Shown here: piece by piece, positions 1-10,419 of the stretch
How the letters are laid out: each line of letters begins with the position of its first letter
How positions within the stretch are numbered: the stretch's first letter is position 1
NCBI GenBank assembly: GCA_009760885.1
Contig: CM019701.1
Span: 13,351,963 to 13,415,962 of the forward strand
Length of the DNA: 64,000 nucleotides
Source: Achatina immaculata
Lineage: Eukaryota; Mollusca; Gastropoda; Stylommatophora; Achatinidae
Reading direction: 5' to 3'
Notes under the pieces: model-generated
Database searches by the model: none
Seen by the model: only the letters and a program-made list of their open reading frames with translations
Told to the model about the DNA's origin: nothing
Program-made: the position numbers and the translations under genes

Positions 1-59
1 ATAAGAGCAAGGAAGAAAATAAAGAAGTATAAGAAAGAAAAGTTCTCAGAAAGAAACTA

Positions 60-143
60 CAAAAATCCATTTCTGATTCATTATCCAAAGAAGAAGAAGA
101 AGAAGAAGAAGATAAAGAAGAAGAAGAAGAAGATGATGATGCA
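60..143. repeat. GAA/GAT-rich simple repeat
   Basis: A purine-rich run of AAGAAG triplets passes into GATGATGATG and abuts the left arm of the hairpin at 144. It is low-complexity DNA with no coding evidence. Confidence 0.8.
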
Positions 144-235
144 ATGCAATGTAATGCAGTGAAAAAGAAAACATACTGGATGATCATCATCATCATCATC
201 CAGTATGTTTTCTTTTTCACTGCATTACATTGCAT
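144..235. repeat. Perfect 41-bp inverted repeat (hairpin)
   Basis: Bases 144-184 are the exact reverse complement of 195-235, with a 10-base loop of CAT triplets. The arms begin ATGCAATGTAATGCAG. No mismatch was found when pairing base by base from the loop outward; pairing stops at 143/236. It lies between a GAA repeat and a SINE fragment. It could be a recent fold-back event, a MITE-like hairpin or a read/assembly fold-back artefact. Confidence 0.9.
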
Positions 236-237
236 AA

Positions 238-352
238 AGGCGTGATACTGACCACATCAGACTTTCATGTGCTGAAGGTCGTGGACATACCTGCCTGACA
301 CTGTATCCCCAGCATGCCTTAATGTCATGGAAACGGGGATTTAACTTCACTT
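238..352 (+). mobile_element. SINE family B, 3' fragment
   Basis: The stretch GATACTGACCACATCAGAC, then CATGTGC, GTATCCCCAGCATGCC and a closing GGGATTTAAC matches the 3' half of the SINE copies at 59347-59638 and 61022-61255. The tRNA-like head is missing, so this is a 5'-truncated copy. Confidence 0.65.
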
Positions 353-429
353 TTTTTACACTTTCATTAAAATGGCGCTACACTGACTTCCATTACATTG
401 ATGTTTTACTAGCTTCACATGATGCTACG

Positions 430-600
430 CATTAAAATGATGTTAAACTGACCTCCATTAAAATGATGTTAAACTGACCTCCATTAAAATGATGTTAAAC
501 TGACCTCCATTAAAATGATGTTAAACTTACCTCCATTAAAATGATGTTAAACTGACCTCCATTAAAATGAGTTTAAACTGACCTCCATTAAAACAATGTT
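430..600. repeat. 26-bp minisatellite
   Basis: About six to seven head-to-tail copies of a 26-bp unit containing CTCCATTAAAATGATGTTAA, nearly identical except at the ends. No coding role is supported. Confidence 0.85.
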
Positions 601-639
601 ACACCGATCCCAGCTCCTGCTGCTGCTTGTTATTTTATC

Positions 640-1340
640 TCTCAGTCTGAATAAAAAGAAGACTGAAGTTATAGTCATCTCAAAGAAAAGAATACAATCA
701 AAATGTAGCATTACCATCGATGGCAAAGAACTGAAACAAGTTTTGATAGATTCAAGTACTTAGGGACAATTATAACAGCTGATGGGAAATGCCACAACGA
801 AATAAAAAACAGACGTGCTCAGGTCAAGTTAGCATTCCATAAAATGAGAAACATCTTGTGCAAGAGATCCATATCAACGGAAACAAGATTACGAGTACTT
901 AAATATTACATCGAGCCAATTTTGTTTTATGGATGTGAAGTATGGTCTATGAATAAGAGAGTACAGCGAGAAATGGAGGCCATGGAAATATAGTTCCTAA
1001 GAAGGATGTTGAAGGTACCATGGACAGCTAAGAAAACATACGAAGAAGTCTTAAGAGAGGCTGGAGTTAAAAAGCAAATTACAGCAAAGATCAGAGGCAG
1101 AAAAAAGCGAGATTTGTAGGACATTTTCTGAGGAGATGAAAATTGGAACACATTTGGCAACAGGAAAAACTGAGGGAAGAAGAGACAGAGGAAGACAGAG
1201 AGAGAAGTTACTGGATGGGCTGTCAGTGCGGCTAGGAAGAAAGTCACCGGCGGAGCTTATAATCAAGTCTAAAGTCAGGGAATTGTGGAGAGAAATGATC
1301 GCCTACGCCACGCGGCATGGGACTTAGTAGTAGTCTCTCT
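640..1340 (+). mobile_element. RTE-like LINE fragment (RT C-terminus)
   Basis: Translating + strand pieces gives the C-terminal part of a LINE reverse transcriptase in several frames: a KKTEVIVISKK segment, an ITIDGKELKQV segment, then ATGKTEGRRDRGRQREKLLDG and an end at TRHGT. The same series occurs in the longer LINE at 6288-9575 and, inverted, at 1521-2605. Stops and frameshifts through 700-1130 show it is dead. It is 5' truncated, as is usual for target-primed LINE insertions. Confidence 0.8.
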
Positions 1341-1425
1341 AGAACTGCCAGCAGGATGCTCTTTGCGGTTGATGCAGTGAAAGTGTTGAGGCACAGCATC
1401 GTGTCGTATAGGGAGTGGGTTGGGT
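1341..1425 (-). repeat. Dispersed repeat C, partial copy
   Basis: Read on the minus strand, this is the cousin of the stretch with CGATACGAGG...TGTGCCTCAACA...GCATCGGCTGCAAAGAAC found at 12132-12348 and 53678-53893. Only about 80 bases are kept. It starts exactly where the LINE fragment at 640-1340 stops, so the two may have moved or inserted together. Confidence 0.5.
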
Positions 1426-1520
1426 GGCTATTTTTTTAACATTTGTTGGGAGTGTAGGTGAAAAGCAGCGAGGCACAATGTCTCATCAGCGAATATGGCT
1501 GCCACGTGGAGCCTCTAAAG

Positions 1521-2605
1521 ATCAATCAATCAATCAATCAAGTGCCGAGTGGTGTAGGCGATCATTTCTCTTCGCAATTCCCTGTCTTTAGACTTGATTT
1601 TGAGATTCGCCGGTGACTTTCTTCCTAGCCACACTGACAGCCCATCTAGTACCTTCTCTCTCTGTCTTCCTCTATCTCTTCTTCCCTCAATTTTTCCTGT
1701 TGCCACAGTGTGTTCCAATTTTCCTCTTCTCAGAAAATGTCCTACAAATCTCACTTGTCTGCCTCTGATCTTTGCTGTAATTTGCTTTTTAACTCCAGGC
1801 TCTCTTAAGACTTCTTCGTTGGTTTTCTTAGCTGTCCGTGGTATCTTCAACATCCTTCTTATAAATCACATTTCCATGGCCTCCATTTCTCACTGTAATC
1901 TCTTATTCATGGACCATGCTTCATATCCATAAAACAAAATTGGCTCGATGTAACATTTAAGTACTTAGAATCTTGTTTCTACTAATATGGATCTGTTGCA
2001 CAAGATGTTTCTCATTTTCTGGAATGCTGACTTGGCCTAAACACGTCTGCTTTTTATTTCGTTGTGATATTTCCCATCAGCTGTTATAATCGTTCCTAAG
2101 TACTTGAATCTATCAACTTGTTTCAGTTCTTTGCCATCGATGGTAATGCTACACTTTGGTGGTATTCTTTTCTTTGAGATGACCATAACTTCAGTCTTCT
2201 TTTCATTCAGGCTGACACCTTTACTTTTACTTTTACGAAACACGATATCCAGAAGAGCCTGTATCTCCCCTTCTCTTTTAGCAGTCAGAACTGTGTCGTC
2301 TGCATATCTTAAGTTGTTGAGGTTATACCCGACAATTGATATTCCTGGCAAGTTCTCTATATTTCTCATTATGTTTTCGCTGTACAAGGAGAAGAGGTCA
2401 GGAGATAGAACACATCCTTGTCTCACCGCAAATGTATGTCTTGGAATGTTCCTATTTGGTTCTCAACCTTCACTGCTGCTGATTGCTGCCAGTTTATGTT
2501 TTTGTTGAGTTTCAGATCGTTCCCATCTATGTTGATGTCTTCCAGCATTCTTATAATTTCTGTGTGTCCCACTTTATCAAGAGATCCCTGTCCCATAAAT
2601 CAGTC
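1521..2605 (-). mobile_element. RTE-like LINE fragment with RT motifs, (TTGA)n tail
   Basis: On the minus strand this encodes a broken reverse transcriptase: [31 protein letters not shown] (motif B), [11 protein letters not shown] (motif C, YADD), KKTEVMVISKK, then the GRRDRGRQREKVLDGL tail domain. The longest open piece is 2037-2426. The 3' end runs into a (TTGA)n tract at 1521-1540, a short-tandem-repeat tail as expected for RTE-clade LINEs. The 5' end is lost near 2600. It is the same family as 640-1340 and 6288-9575, and lies in inverted orientation to the first. Confidence 0.85.
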
Positions 2606-2955
2606 TGAACCTGCTTCTGAGAGTGTACCAGCAGGGGAGGTGGGGCAGCGTACAGGCCGGTGATAGTTGACAATCGTCACACAGCAGGCAGCTGTAGGTC
2701 ACTAACCATTATATCGGCTCGTGTCTTAACACTCAACCCCCCCCCCACCCCTTTTTTTTTAAACCGTCTCTGAGTTATATTCCAGGGAGAATCAATTTCT
2801 GCCTGGTTTTGTTTCCACACGATGTCTGCGCCATGTTTTTGCGTGTCCATAATTCATTATTTCCAGTCTAGAAGTTCGGGTCAAATACGAATTTAACTGG
2901 GTCTCTCGCCCCAAGTAAAAGAGGTTTTGTTTATATCACTAGGAACTTCTTTCAT

Positions 2956-2999
<44 letters not shown>

Positions 3000-3121
3000 G
3001 CGCTATCTGCAAATTTAAGGTTGTCTGTTTCACGAACTGTCAGCCCGTACTATCAACTACTGAGACCTTATAACGCCCATGAACAGGCTGAATCCTACAA
3101 CCTGGTTCTTTCCAGCCAGCA
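2606..3121. other. Unassigned stretch with (CAT)n at 2957-3000
   Basis: Only simple features are visible: a C run and T run near 2740-2760 and a (CAT)n microsatellite of about 14 triplets. Such CAT/ATG tracts are the 3' tails of RTE-type LINEs elsewhere in the window, but no LINE sequence is recognisable next to this one. Confidence 0.5.
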
Positions 3122-3296
3122 CACGTGGGTCACGTGATTAGCATCACCCCTGCATGCCTTTTCTTCCCAGCTCCAGAAGAGGCCCAGCAACCATTTCTAC
3201 AGCCTGGGTGGCCGGAACGCCTCCGGCTGTACTCGAACCGCCGACCTCTTCAACGAAAGACTAGTCCGCTAACCACTCGGCCACTCAAATACGCGC
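3122..3296 (-). mobile_element. SINE family A (tRNA-derived head), truncated
   Basis: On the minus strand it reads GAGTGGCCGAGTGGTTAGCG (box A region), then GGTTCGAGTACAGCCGGAGG (box B region), an AGAAATGG segment and AGGGGTGATGCTAATCACG. This is the order seen in the intact SINE at 46546-46813. The 3' domain is missing. The head resembles a class II (Ser/Leu-type) tRNA. Confidence 0.75.
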
Positions 3297-3511
3297 CTGT
3301 ACCTAAGTGGCAGCAGTGTTCCTAAAATTATACAGAGATTTCTGTTCTCATGACTTAAGTGAAGTTTATGCTATCGAAGCTTACACTGGGCAACTGAGTG
3401 AAGTATCAAAACATAAAATGGAGTAGCAACCGGCAACTTCTCAGACTTGCGTAATATAAGATTCTGTATCCCGCTGTATTAAACATACTTACAGTTAAAA
3501 CATAACTAAGA

Positions 3512-3910
3512 CACTTAACAAAACAGCTGAGAAACACATAAATGCCTTTGAATGTAAATGCTACAGAAGACTTCTTCAAATATCATGGACACAAAAAAGA
3601 ACAATTATACCCATAGAACAAGAACTTAATATTGAAGAAGGCTGGCTAGCAAAGAGGATTAAAGAGAGAAAAGTTAAATATTTTGGACACATTAAACGTC
3701 ATGATAATCTAGAGAAGACCGTCTTGGAAGGGTACATAATGGGAAAAAGAAAGAGAGAGGAAGACCAAGGCAAAGATGGCTGCAAGACATTGTTGATGAT
3801 CTGCAAATGGATGCATCAGCAGCAGGACATCTTGCTCACAGCCGGAGAGGCCTACATGAGTGCTGTTAGGGAGGCAAAGTTTCGCAAGGGACATGCAAAT
3901 GAATGAACAG
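3512..3910 (+). mobile_element. LINE 'HANE' family 3' end
   Basis: Fragment of the reverse-transcriptase C-terminal region: INAFECKCYR-like text, KYFGHIKRHDNLEKT, GRPRQRWLQDIVDDLQMD, AHSREAY and the terminal FRKGHANE before a stop at 3904-3906. Several stops and frameshifts occur before 3724. Copies of the same 3' end lie at 13676, 18607, 50222, 54178 and 63058. Confidence 0.8.
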
Positions 3911-3971
3911 TTAAAACATTGAAAATATTTCTCGGGACAAGTTTGACTCACCCGTATAATCTTACACAGCG

Positions 3972-5085
3972 TATAGCTATCTTCTTTCACTGTTTCTAGC
4001 TATCGCTTAATCTTCCTTTACTGTTTCTAGCTATCGCCTAATCTTCCTTTACTGTTTCTAGCTATCGCCTAATCTTTCTTTACTGTTTCTAGCTATCGTC
4101 TAGTCTTTCTTCACTGTTTCTAGCCATCACCTAGTCTTTCTTCACTGTTTCTAGCCATCACCTAGTCTTTCTTCACTGTTTCTAGCCATCACCTAGTCTT
4201 TCTTCACTGTTTCTAGCCATCATCTAGTCTTTCTTCACTGTTTCTAGCCATCACCTAGTCTTTCTTCGCTGTTTCTAGCCATCACCTAGTCTTTCTTCAC
4301 TGTTTCTAGCCATCACCTAGTCTTTCTTCGCTGTTTCTAGCCATCACCTAGTCTTTCTTCACTGTTTCTAGCCATCACCTAGTCTTTCTTCGCTGTTTCT
4401 AGCCATCACCTAGTCTTTCTTCACTGTTTCTAGCCATCACCTAGTCTTTCTTCACTGTTTCTAGCCATCACCTAGTCTTTCTTCACTGTTTCTAGCCATC
4501 ACCTAGTCTTTCTTCGCTGTTTCTAGCCATCACCTAGTCTTTCTTCACTGTTTCTAGCCATCACCTAGTCTTTCTTCGCTGTTTCTAGCCATCACCTAGT
4601 CTTTCTTCACTGTTTCTAGCCATCACCTAGTCTTTCTTCACTGTTTCTAGCCATCACCTAGTCTTTCTTCGCTGTTTCTAGCCATCACCTAGTCTTTCTT
4701 CGCTGTTTCTAGCCATCATCTAGTCTTTCTTCACTGTTTCTAGCCATCACCTAGTCTTTCTTCACTGTTTCTAGCCATCACCTAGTCTTTCTTCGCTGTT
4801 TCTAGCCATCATCTAGTCCTTTTTCCCCTCTTTTTTCTTCTTTAATACACCGCATGGTGCTGCTAGATAACTGTACCACGGTGATGTGGTGAAGGTTTTT
4901 AGATTAAAATCTTAGCCTGGACGGAAGGACCACTTTGTTGATCATGGTGCCTTCCGTGCCAGGTAAGTACCTAGTCCTTCTTCACTGTTTCTAGCCATCA
5001 CCTAGTCTTTCTTCACTGTTTCTAGCCATCACCTAGTCTTTCTTCACTGTTTCTAGCCATCATCTAGTCCTTCTTCACTGTTTTA
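3972..5085. repeat. 31-bp minisatellite, interrupted
   Basis: About 27 copies of a 31-bp unit (TAGCCATCACCTAGTCTTTC plus 11 bases) run to about 4820, and four or so more run from 4968 to 5085. Two unit variants (TTCACTG and TTCGCTG) are interspersed, suggesting higher-order homogenisation. Bases 4821-4967 are unrelated DNA containing a small inverted repeat (GGAAGGACCAC...GTGCCTTCC), apparently an insertion. Confidence 0.9.
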
Positions 5086-5938
5086 CTCTATTCCTAAGAA
5101 TGATTGTACATGCAAGTTGCTATCTCATTTCACTTTTCTAGTGTTCCTGAGGACGGAAAGAATACACTTGCTGCACAGGTTTGCTGTCTGTTGGAATGGA
5201 AAGAGCCCATGTTGTTGATGTTAGAGTTTTTACATTTTATCCATAAATGCATGTTACATCATATCACTTACCTTATTTACCTGCTTGTCTGGAAATTTGC
5301 ATTTCCAGTTTCAGTTCTCCACTTTCCACATGAACATATCAAAGACAAGTTCAGTTTTCCCTTAGTCTCTGCAAGAAGTGAACACATATTGTTCAGTTCT
5401 CCACATTGTGCATGAATGTAAATGTAAATGGTTTTTTTTTTCAAATTTCTACTCTTCTTGAGATTGGAAAGAGTGCAGATTTTTACTTGAGTTCATCTTT
5501 CCCATGTTGAATTTTAAAGAACCAAAAAAAAAAACAACAAGGAAAAAAAAGGGAGGGAGCAATAATTGTTAAGTGATTTCAGTTTTCCACTATTTCTAAT
5601 GATAGAAAGAACACAAATTGTTGTTTGTTTTAAATTTCCCTAAGAATGGAAAGAGCACAAAATATTTTAACACATGAAATTTGTTCTCGCCTGTACTGGG
5701 CTGAGCACAATTTGTTTCATCGTGTCCATTTTCCACAAATAGTGAATGTTATGATGTCCTCAGCACAGTTGTACATGATTTCAGTCTCTTACACAATTTT
5801 AGTTTTCTTCTAAATATATGACACACTGTTCCTTTGGTCAAGAAAGAATAAAACAGGCAAATGTTCATTTGAATTCAATAACTGTCTCATGGAATTAAAA
5901 AGAAAAAAACACGACCATGATGCTGATGATGATGATGA
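5086..5938. other. Degenerate AT-rich spacer
   Basis: No gene seen. Loose recurrences of GGAAAGA(G/A)CACA and CAGTTCTCCAC every 100 bases or so suggest a very old, decayed tandem repeat. Long A runs occur near 5525. Confidence 0.4.
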
Positions 5939-5947
5939 CGTTGTTGG

Positions 5948-6011
<64 letters not shown>
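5939..6011. repeat. (GTT)n microsatellite
   Basis: About 24 GTT triplets. On the minus strand they give the polythreonine run of an otherwise unsupported frame. Confidence 0.95.
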
Positions 6012-6012
<1 letters not shown>

Positions 6013-6048
6013 CTGAATCTAGACGACAGTTATAAAGTAAATGTATGA

Positions 6049-6280
6049 TTTTTTTTAAGACGACGAAAACAACAGGCCGTGACCCGGTGGTACTGCAAAC
6101 CGGATCCACATGTAACGAGATGTGAACCATGCCCTCGGCATTCAATGTGCAGGGCAGGCCTCGGGCATCTCGTTTAGTTCCAAAATAACGACGCTATCGT
6201 TTAACCAAAAGGCATGTTGATCAGGGTACTTGCCAAGAGGACACTTTGACCTTAGCCAAAAAGGCCGATCACTTATTTTT
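6049..6280. repeat. Dispersed repeat D, left copy
   Basis: About 230 bases that recur, at roughly high-80s percent identity by eye, at 9576-9825 in the same orientation. Shared landmarks are AAGACGACGAAA, CGGTGGTACTGCAAACCG, TCGGGCATCTCGTTTAGTTC and GAGG.TACTTTGACCT.AGCC. It directly abuts the 3' tail of the LINE at 6288. Neither copy shows coding features. Confidence 0.8.
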
Positions 6281-6299
6281 CCCCCCATCATCATCATCA

Positions 6300-8156
6300 T
6301 CATGTGCCGTGCCGCCAGACGTTGGCTATTACGCTTATCCAGAGTACCCGATCCTTCATCAGTTCAGTTGGTGATCTCCTCTCACACTGTCCCGTCAGAC
6401 TGTCCAGTATCATTTCTCTTGGTCTTCCTCTTGATCTTCTTCCTTCTATTTTTCCTGTTGTTATACTATTTTCAATGCCTCCTCTTCTCATTACATGTCT
6501 TATGAAAGTACATTGTCTCTCTCTTATCTTTTTGACAAGGTTTTTTTGTCTCTCCAGCTCTTCTCATACATTCTTCATTAGTTAGTTTTGCTGTCCAGGG
6601 GATTCGCAACATTCTTCTAATAAACCACATTTCTGCTGCTTCCAATGATTTTTGTGCATTCTTGCCTATTGTCCATGATTCACTTCCATATAACAAGATA
6701 GATTCAATATAGCATTTTAGGACTCGTTTTCTAACATTCATTGATAAGGATGTGTTGGCTAATATGTTTCTCATTCTGTGAAATGCAGTCTTTGCTTGGC
6801 CTATTCTGTTCCTAATTTCTGTTCTGCATTTCCCATCTGAAGTTATTACTGCTCCAAGGTATTTGAATTTCTGCACCTGCTTTAGAATAGTTCCATTTAA
6901 TTTTATTTTGCATGCTGGCGGATTCTGTCTCTTAGATATAACCATAGTCTCTGTCTTTTTGATGTTCAAAGTAGGCCTTTTTGTTCACTTTCTTTGGCGA
7001 CTTTATCCAAGAGATTTTGCAGGTCTTGTTGGTTCTCAGCTATCAGTACTGTGTCGTCAGCATACCGAAGGTTGTTAATATTGTATCCTCCAATTTGTAT
7101 GCCTGGTTCTGTGATAATCGTTCTTAGAATATTCTCGCTGTACAGAGAAAAAAGGTCTGGAGACAGTACACATCCTTGTCGCACCCCTTGTTTTATAGGT
7201 TGATATTTTCTAGTTCTATTTTCAACTCGAATTGCTGCTTCTTGCTGCCAGTATAGATGTTTTACAATCCTCAGGTCTTTGCCGTCTATATTGATGTCTT
7301 CAAGCATTTTAATAATTTCATTATGTTTCACCTTGTCGAATGCCTTGGTGTAATCAATGAAGCATAAGTAGAGATCTTTCTGTACTTCTAAAGCTCTTTC
7401 TGTTAGTGTTCGTAAAGCATAAATGGCATTGTGTGTTCCCTTTCCTTCAACAAATCCAAACTGTTCATCTGCTATTTCCATTTTTATCTTTTTCCTTGTT
7501 CTTCTCATAATGATTCTCAGAAGTAGCTTCGTTATGTGACATGAGAGGCTGATAGTCCAGTGGTCGTCACATTCCTTTGCACCTGGTTTCTTTGGTAGTG
7601 CTATAAACGTGGATTTAATCAGGTCACTGGGAATGTAACCACTGTTGTAAATGTCATTCAGTAACTTGGTTATTATTTTTATTCCTGTCTCCTCTAGTGC
7701 CTCTATTTCTTCTATTATTATATTATCAGGCCCAGTTGCTTTTCCTTTCTTCACGTGTTTGATGGCATCTATGATTTCATCTTCAAGTATTGGTTGTCCA
7801 TCACAGTTTTCAGTATCTGGTGTTAATTCTGGTCTTTCTCTTCCATATAGCTCACCGATATACTCTGTCCACCTGTCCACAATGTCTTCTTTTCCCATTA
7901 ACATTTTACCTTCTTTTGATTTCAGGCATCCTGTGGTATATTTTGTTTTCCTGCTCGTGAGTTCACTAATTCTTTTATGCATGTTTTTGCTGTCTTTATT
8001 ATGAGAGTCCTCTATCTGTCTGCACTGTTCATTTAACCACACTTCTTTTGCTTCTCTGCATATGCATCTTATTTCTTTATTTATCTTGCTATATTTTTCT
8101 TGGTTATTTTTACTCCTCCTCCTCTTGTCCATCAGTCTTAAGATGTCATCTGTCAT
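6300..8156 (-). pseudogene. LINE reverse transcriptase and C-terminal domain (frameshifted)
   Basis: The main frame (8156-6966) is 396 residues. It has [58 protein letters not shown] (motif A Asp), [18 protein letters not shown] (motif B) and [14 protein letters not shown] (motif C, YADD). After a frameshift at 6966-6969 comes the thumb and connection region with MNIKKTETMVISK, KYLGAVITSDGK, LLYGSESWTI and MLRIPWTAKLTNEE. A further frameshift near 6480 leads to GKIEGRRSRGRPREMILDS and the end at WRHGT (6300). The polymerase motifs are intact in residue content; only reading frame is lost. It is therefore a fairly young but inactive copy. Confidence 0.92.
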
Positions 8157-9251
8157 CCATTTATTTTTAGGGGCTTCTTTTTTGGTGGTATTATCTCCTT
8201 AACAGTTTGGTGGATAGAATCTCTTAACATTTCCCATTGTTCATCTATACTATTTATCTTTGCTATTGCATTGTATCTATTTGTTATAATAACTTTGTAT
8301 TGTTCTCTCAGTTCTTGGTCATTTTTAAGAAGTTCTGTATTCAGTTTGATGTTTCTCACTTTTCTGCCTGCTTTCTTCAGTTTTATTCTAATTTTTCCAC
8401 AGAGTGGATCATGGTCACTATTGCAGTCATCTCCTGGCATGGTTTTTGTTGTCAGTAATGCATTGCGGAATCGTTTGTTGATTAATATGTAGTCTATCTG
8501 GTTAAAAATCTTTTTGTCTGGGCTGCACCACGTTGCCAGTCTCCGAGGATGTTGTTTAAACCAGGTGTTTCCTACAACCATGTTATGTATTCTTGCCCAT
8601 TCAATCAATTTACAACCTTTGTCATTCCTCTCCCCCAGTCCATAGTCACCAACGATGTCTGAAGTTCTTCCTTTACCAACTTTGGCATTAAAATCTCCCA
8701 TGACTATGGTAACTTCATGTGACTTTTGTGTGTTTTAGGGCTGTCTCTATGTCATTATAAAATAGCTGTAAATCTTCTTCAGAACTTTCAGATGTTGGAG
8801 CATACACTTGTATAATATTTATGTTCATTGGTCGTCCTTTCAGTTGGGCTAGCAGGACTTGATTCGAAATGTTCAAATATCCTACAATTGTCCGTGCTGT
8901 TTGTTCATCAAATATTATTTCTACTCCTCGTTCATGTTTCTCACTTCCTGAATATATTATTGTATATCTATCAGAGTTTATCTTCCCTGCACCTGTCCAT
9001 CTAACTTCACTCATTCCTAATATGTTTATCTTCATCCTTTCCATTTCCCTCTTTACATTTTCTAATTTTCCAGCCTGGAATAAAGTTCTAACATTCCATG
9101 TTGCTATTTTGAACTTGTTAGTTTTGCCACCAATAGCTTGATGACGATCTGGCCTCACCTGTGGCTCGTGAGCTGCCCTACCAGACGAGGCTGTTCCAAA
9201 GGAACATCCATTAACATCGTTCATGACAAATCTATTACTCTGAATAAGCAT
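8153..9251 (-). pseudogene. LINE APE-type endonuclease domain (frameshifted)
   Basis: Two minus-strand frames (9251-8715 and 8701-8153) give the N-terminal endonuclease half of the LINE polyprotein. Apurinic-endonuclease motifs appear in order: KIATWNVRTL, GMSEVRWTG (catalytic Glu), QVYAPTSESSEEDL, then across the frameshift MGDFNAKVG (Asp/Asn pair), the NQIDYILI segment and NSDHDPL (catalytic Asp-His). All expected key residues are present, so only the indel near 8710-8730 disables it. In this family the enzyme nicks target DNA to prime reverse transcription. The second frame also contains the linker toward the RT and ends at 8153, where another frameshift joins the RT frame. Confidence 0.9.
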
Positions 9252-9575
9252 AACTGTTCTTGGTTTCCCGTTGCCTTCTGTCGGTTTGTGTACAGACTCT
9301 CCGCTAGCCTTTGGACTCCCTGTCCTACCCTCAAGGCAGCAGGAGCGAGAGGTTTTAAGGCGCCTCTTGCCCGCCTGGTATTCCCTTCACTGAGCACCTG
9401 AGGCACTTTATGGGAGTAGTAAAGCCGCCTACTACCCCACCTTGCTCTCTGAGTCTACCGCCAGTTGGTCCGCGCCTGCTTGTTTGGATAACTCCTTATT
9501 CACAGGGATCCTCAATATCTGGAGGACATTCACCATCCGCCACCTGTGACGCTGGTTTGGGGGTGGTCACCCCAG

Positions 9576-9825
9576 TTTTTTAAGACGACGAAAGCAGGCC
9601 CTGAACCGGTGGTACTGCAAACCGAGTCCACCATTAACGAGATGTGGACCATGCCCCCGGCATTCATTGTGCAGGGTGGGCCTCGGGCATCTCGTTTAGT
9701 TCCAAAATAACGACACTTTTGTTTAACCAAAGGGGCATGTTGACCAGGGTGCCCGCCAAGAGGGTACTTTGACCTCAGCCACTTTGATCTTAAGCAAGGG
9801 TTCATGAAAGACGATCATTTTTTGT
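9576..9825. repeat. Dispersed repeat D, right copy
   Basis: Direct-orientation partner of 6049-6280, lying just upstream (5') of the LINE. It may be LINE 5' UTR sequence, an element into which the LINE inserted, or half of a long target duplication. No box A/B promoter or coding signal stands out. Confidence 0.75.
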
Positions 9826-10419
9826 TTTGTTTTGTTTGTTTGTTTTTCATTTCGCCGTTTCCCTAACTTTCTTCCTCATAATGTCGCTTTTCAACATGAT
9901 AATATTAGACTTCCATCACCAAAGATCCAAAGCTTTGATATATCAACTTACATTCAATTTGTTCTCCACCGCCTCTAGTATTATTCAGTCAATTGTACTC
10001 CCCATTTTCTATCCACTTTCTTCCCTTTGCTTCACTATTCCTTATTATTACATTGTTTTCATACGTGAAGAAATCTGGTCCTTGCCCCATTTTCCTAATA
10101 TTATCTACAAATAAAAGTTATCTCCCTTACATAATTTGTTGGTTGTCTTCCCCTGTGATAACATTAGATGTAAATATTGGTTGTCACTCAGTGCTGTTAC
10201 ATGACTTGCAAAACGAGAGTCTGTCATCTTCTCGCAGGTTTAGTGATTTTTTTTTTATTAAATCGTGTGAATGTTTCTAGTAGCTTTACTGCTGGCTGAG
10301 ATTCCAACAGAGACAGATAGATTCGGTCAGTAAATCGTTCATAGTTTGTTTTGGTGTCTTGATTAGCTGTGATATACAGAATATTCCTTACATTCTTTAG
10401 CGTAGTAGGCTATGGACGA
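9826..10419. other. AT-rich spacer
   Basis: No gene or clear repeat. A (GTTT)n-like run begins it and T-rich DNA follows. Part of the right side may be decayed Penelope-like sequence, but no motif can be read. Confidence 0.4.

Larger units (their letters stand above)
6288..9575 (-). mobile_element. Nearly complete RTE-like non-LTR retrotransposon
   Basis: A single LINE read on the minus strand: leader (about 9252-9575), APE endonuclease, reverse transcriptase, C-terminal domain, then a 3' tail of ATGATG repeats at 6291-6303. The tail of short tandem repeats, the single APE-RT polyprotein and the absence of a visible ORF1 fit the RTE/BovB-like clade, whose proteins are often labelled craniofacial-development-protein-2-like. 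The polyprotein would be about 980 residues but is split by at least four frameshifts (near 8710, 8155, 6967 and 6480). A copy of repeat D sits immediately outside each end. Shorter relatives are at 640, 1521, 22210, 23069, 30640 and 55401. Confidence 0.9.

Noticed and set aside
6049..9825. An LTR retrotransposon with repeat D as LTRs
   Set aside because: The interior encodes an APE-RT LINE polyprotein with a short-repeat 3' tail. There is no gag, protease, integrase, primer site or TG...CA ends.
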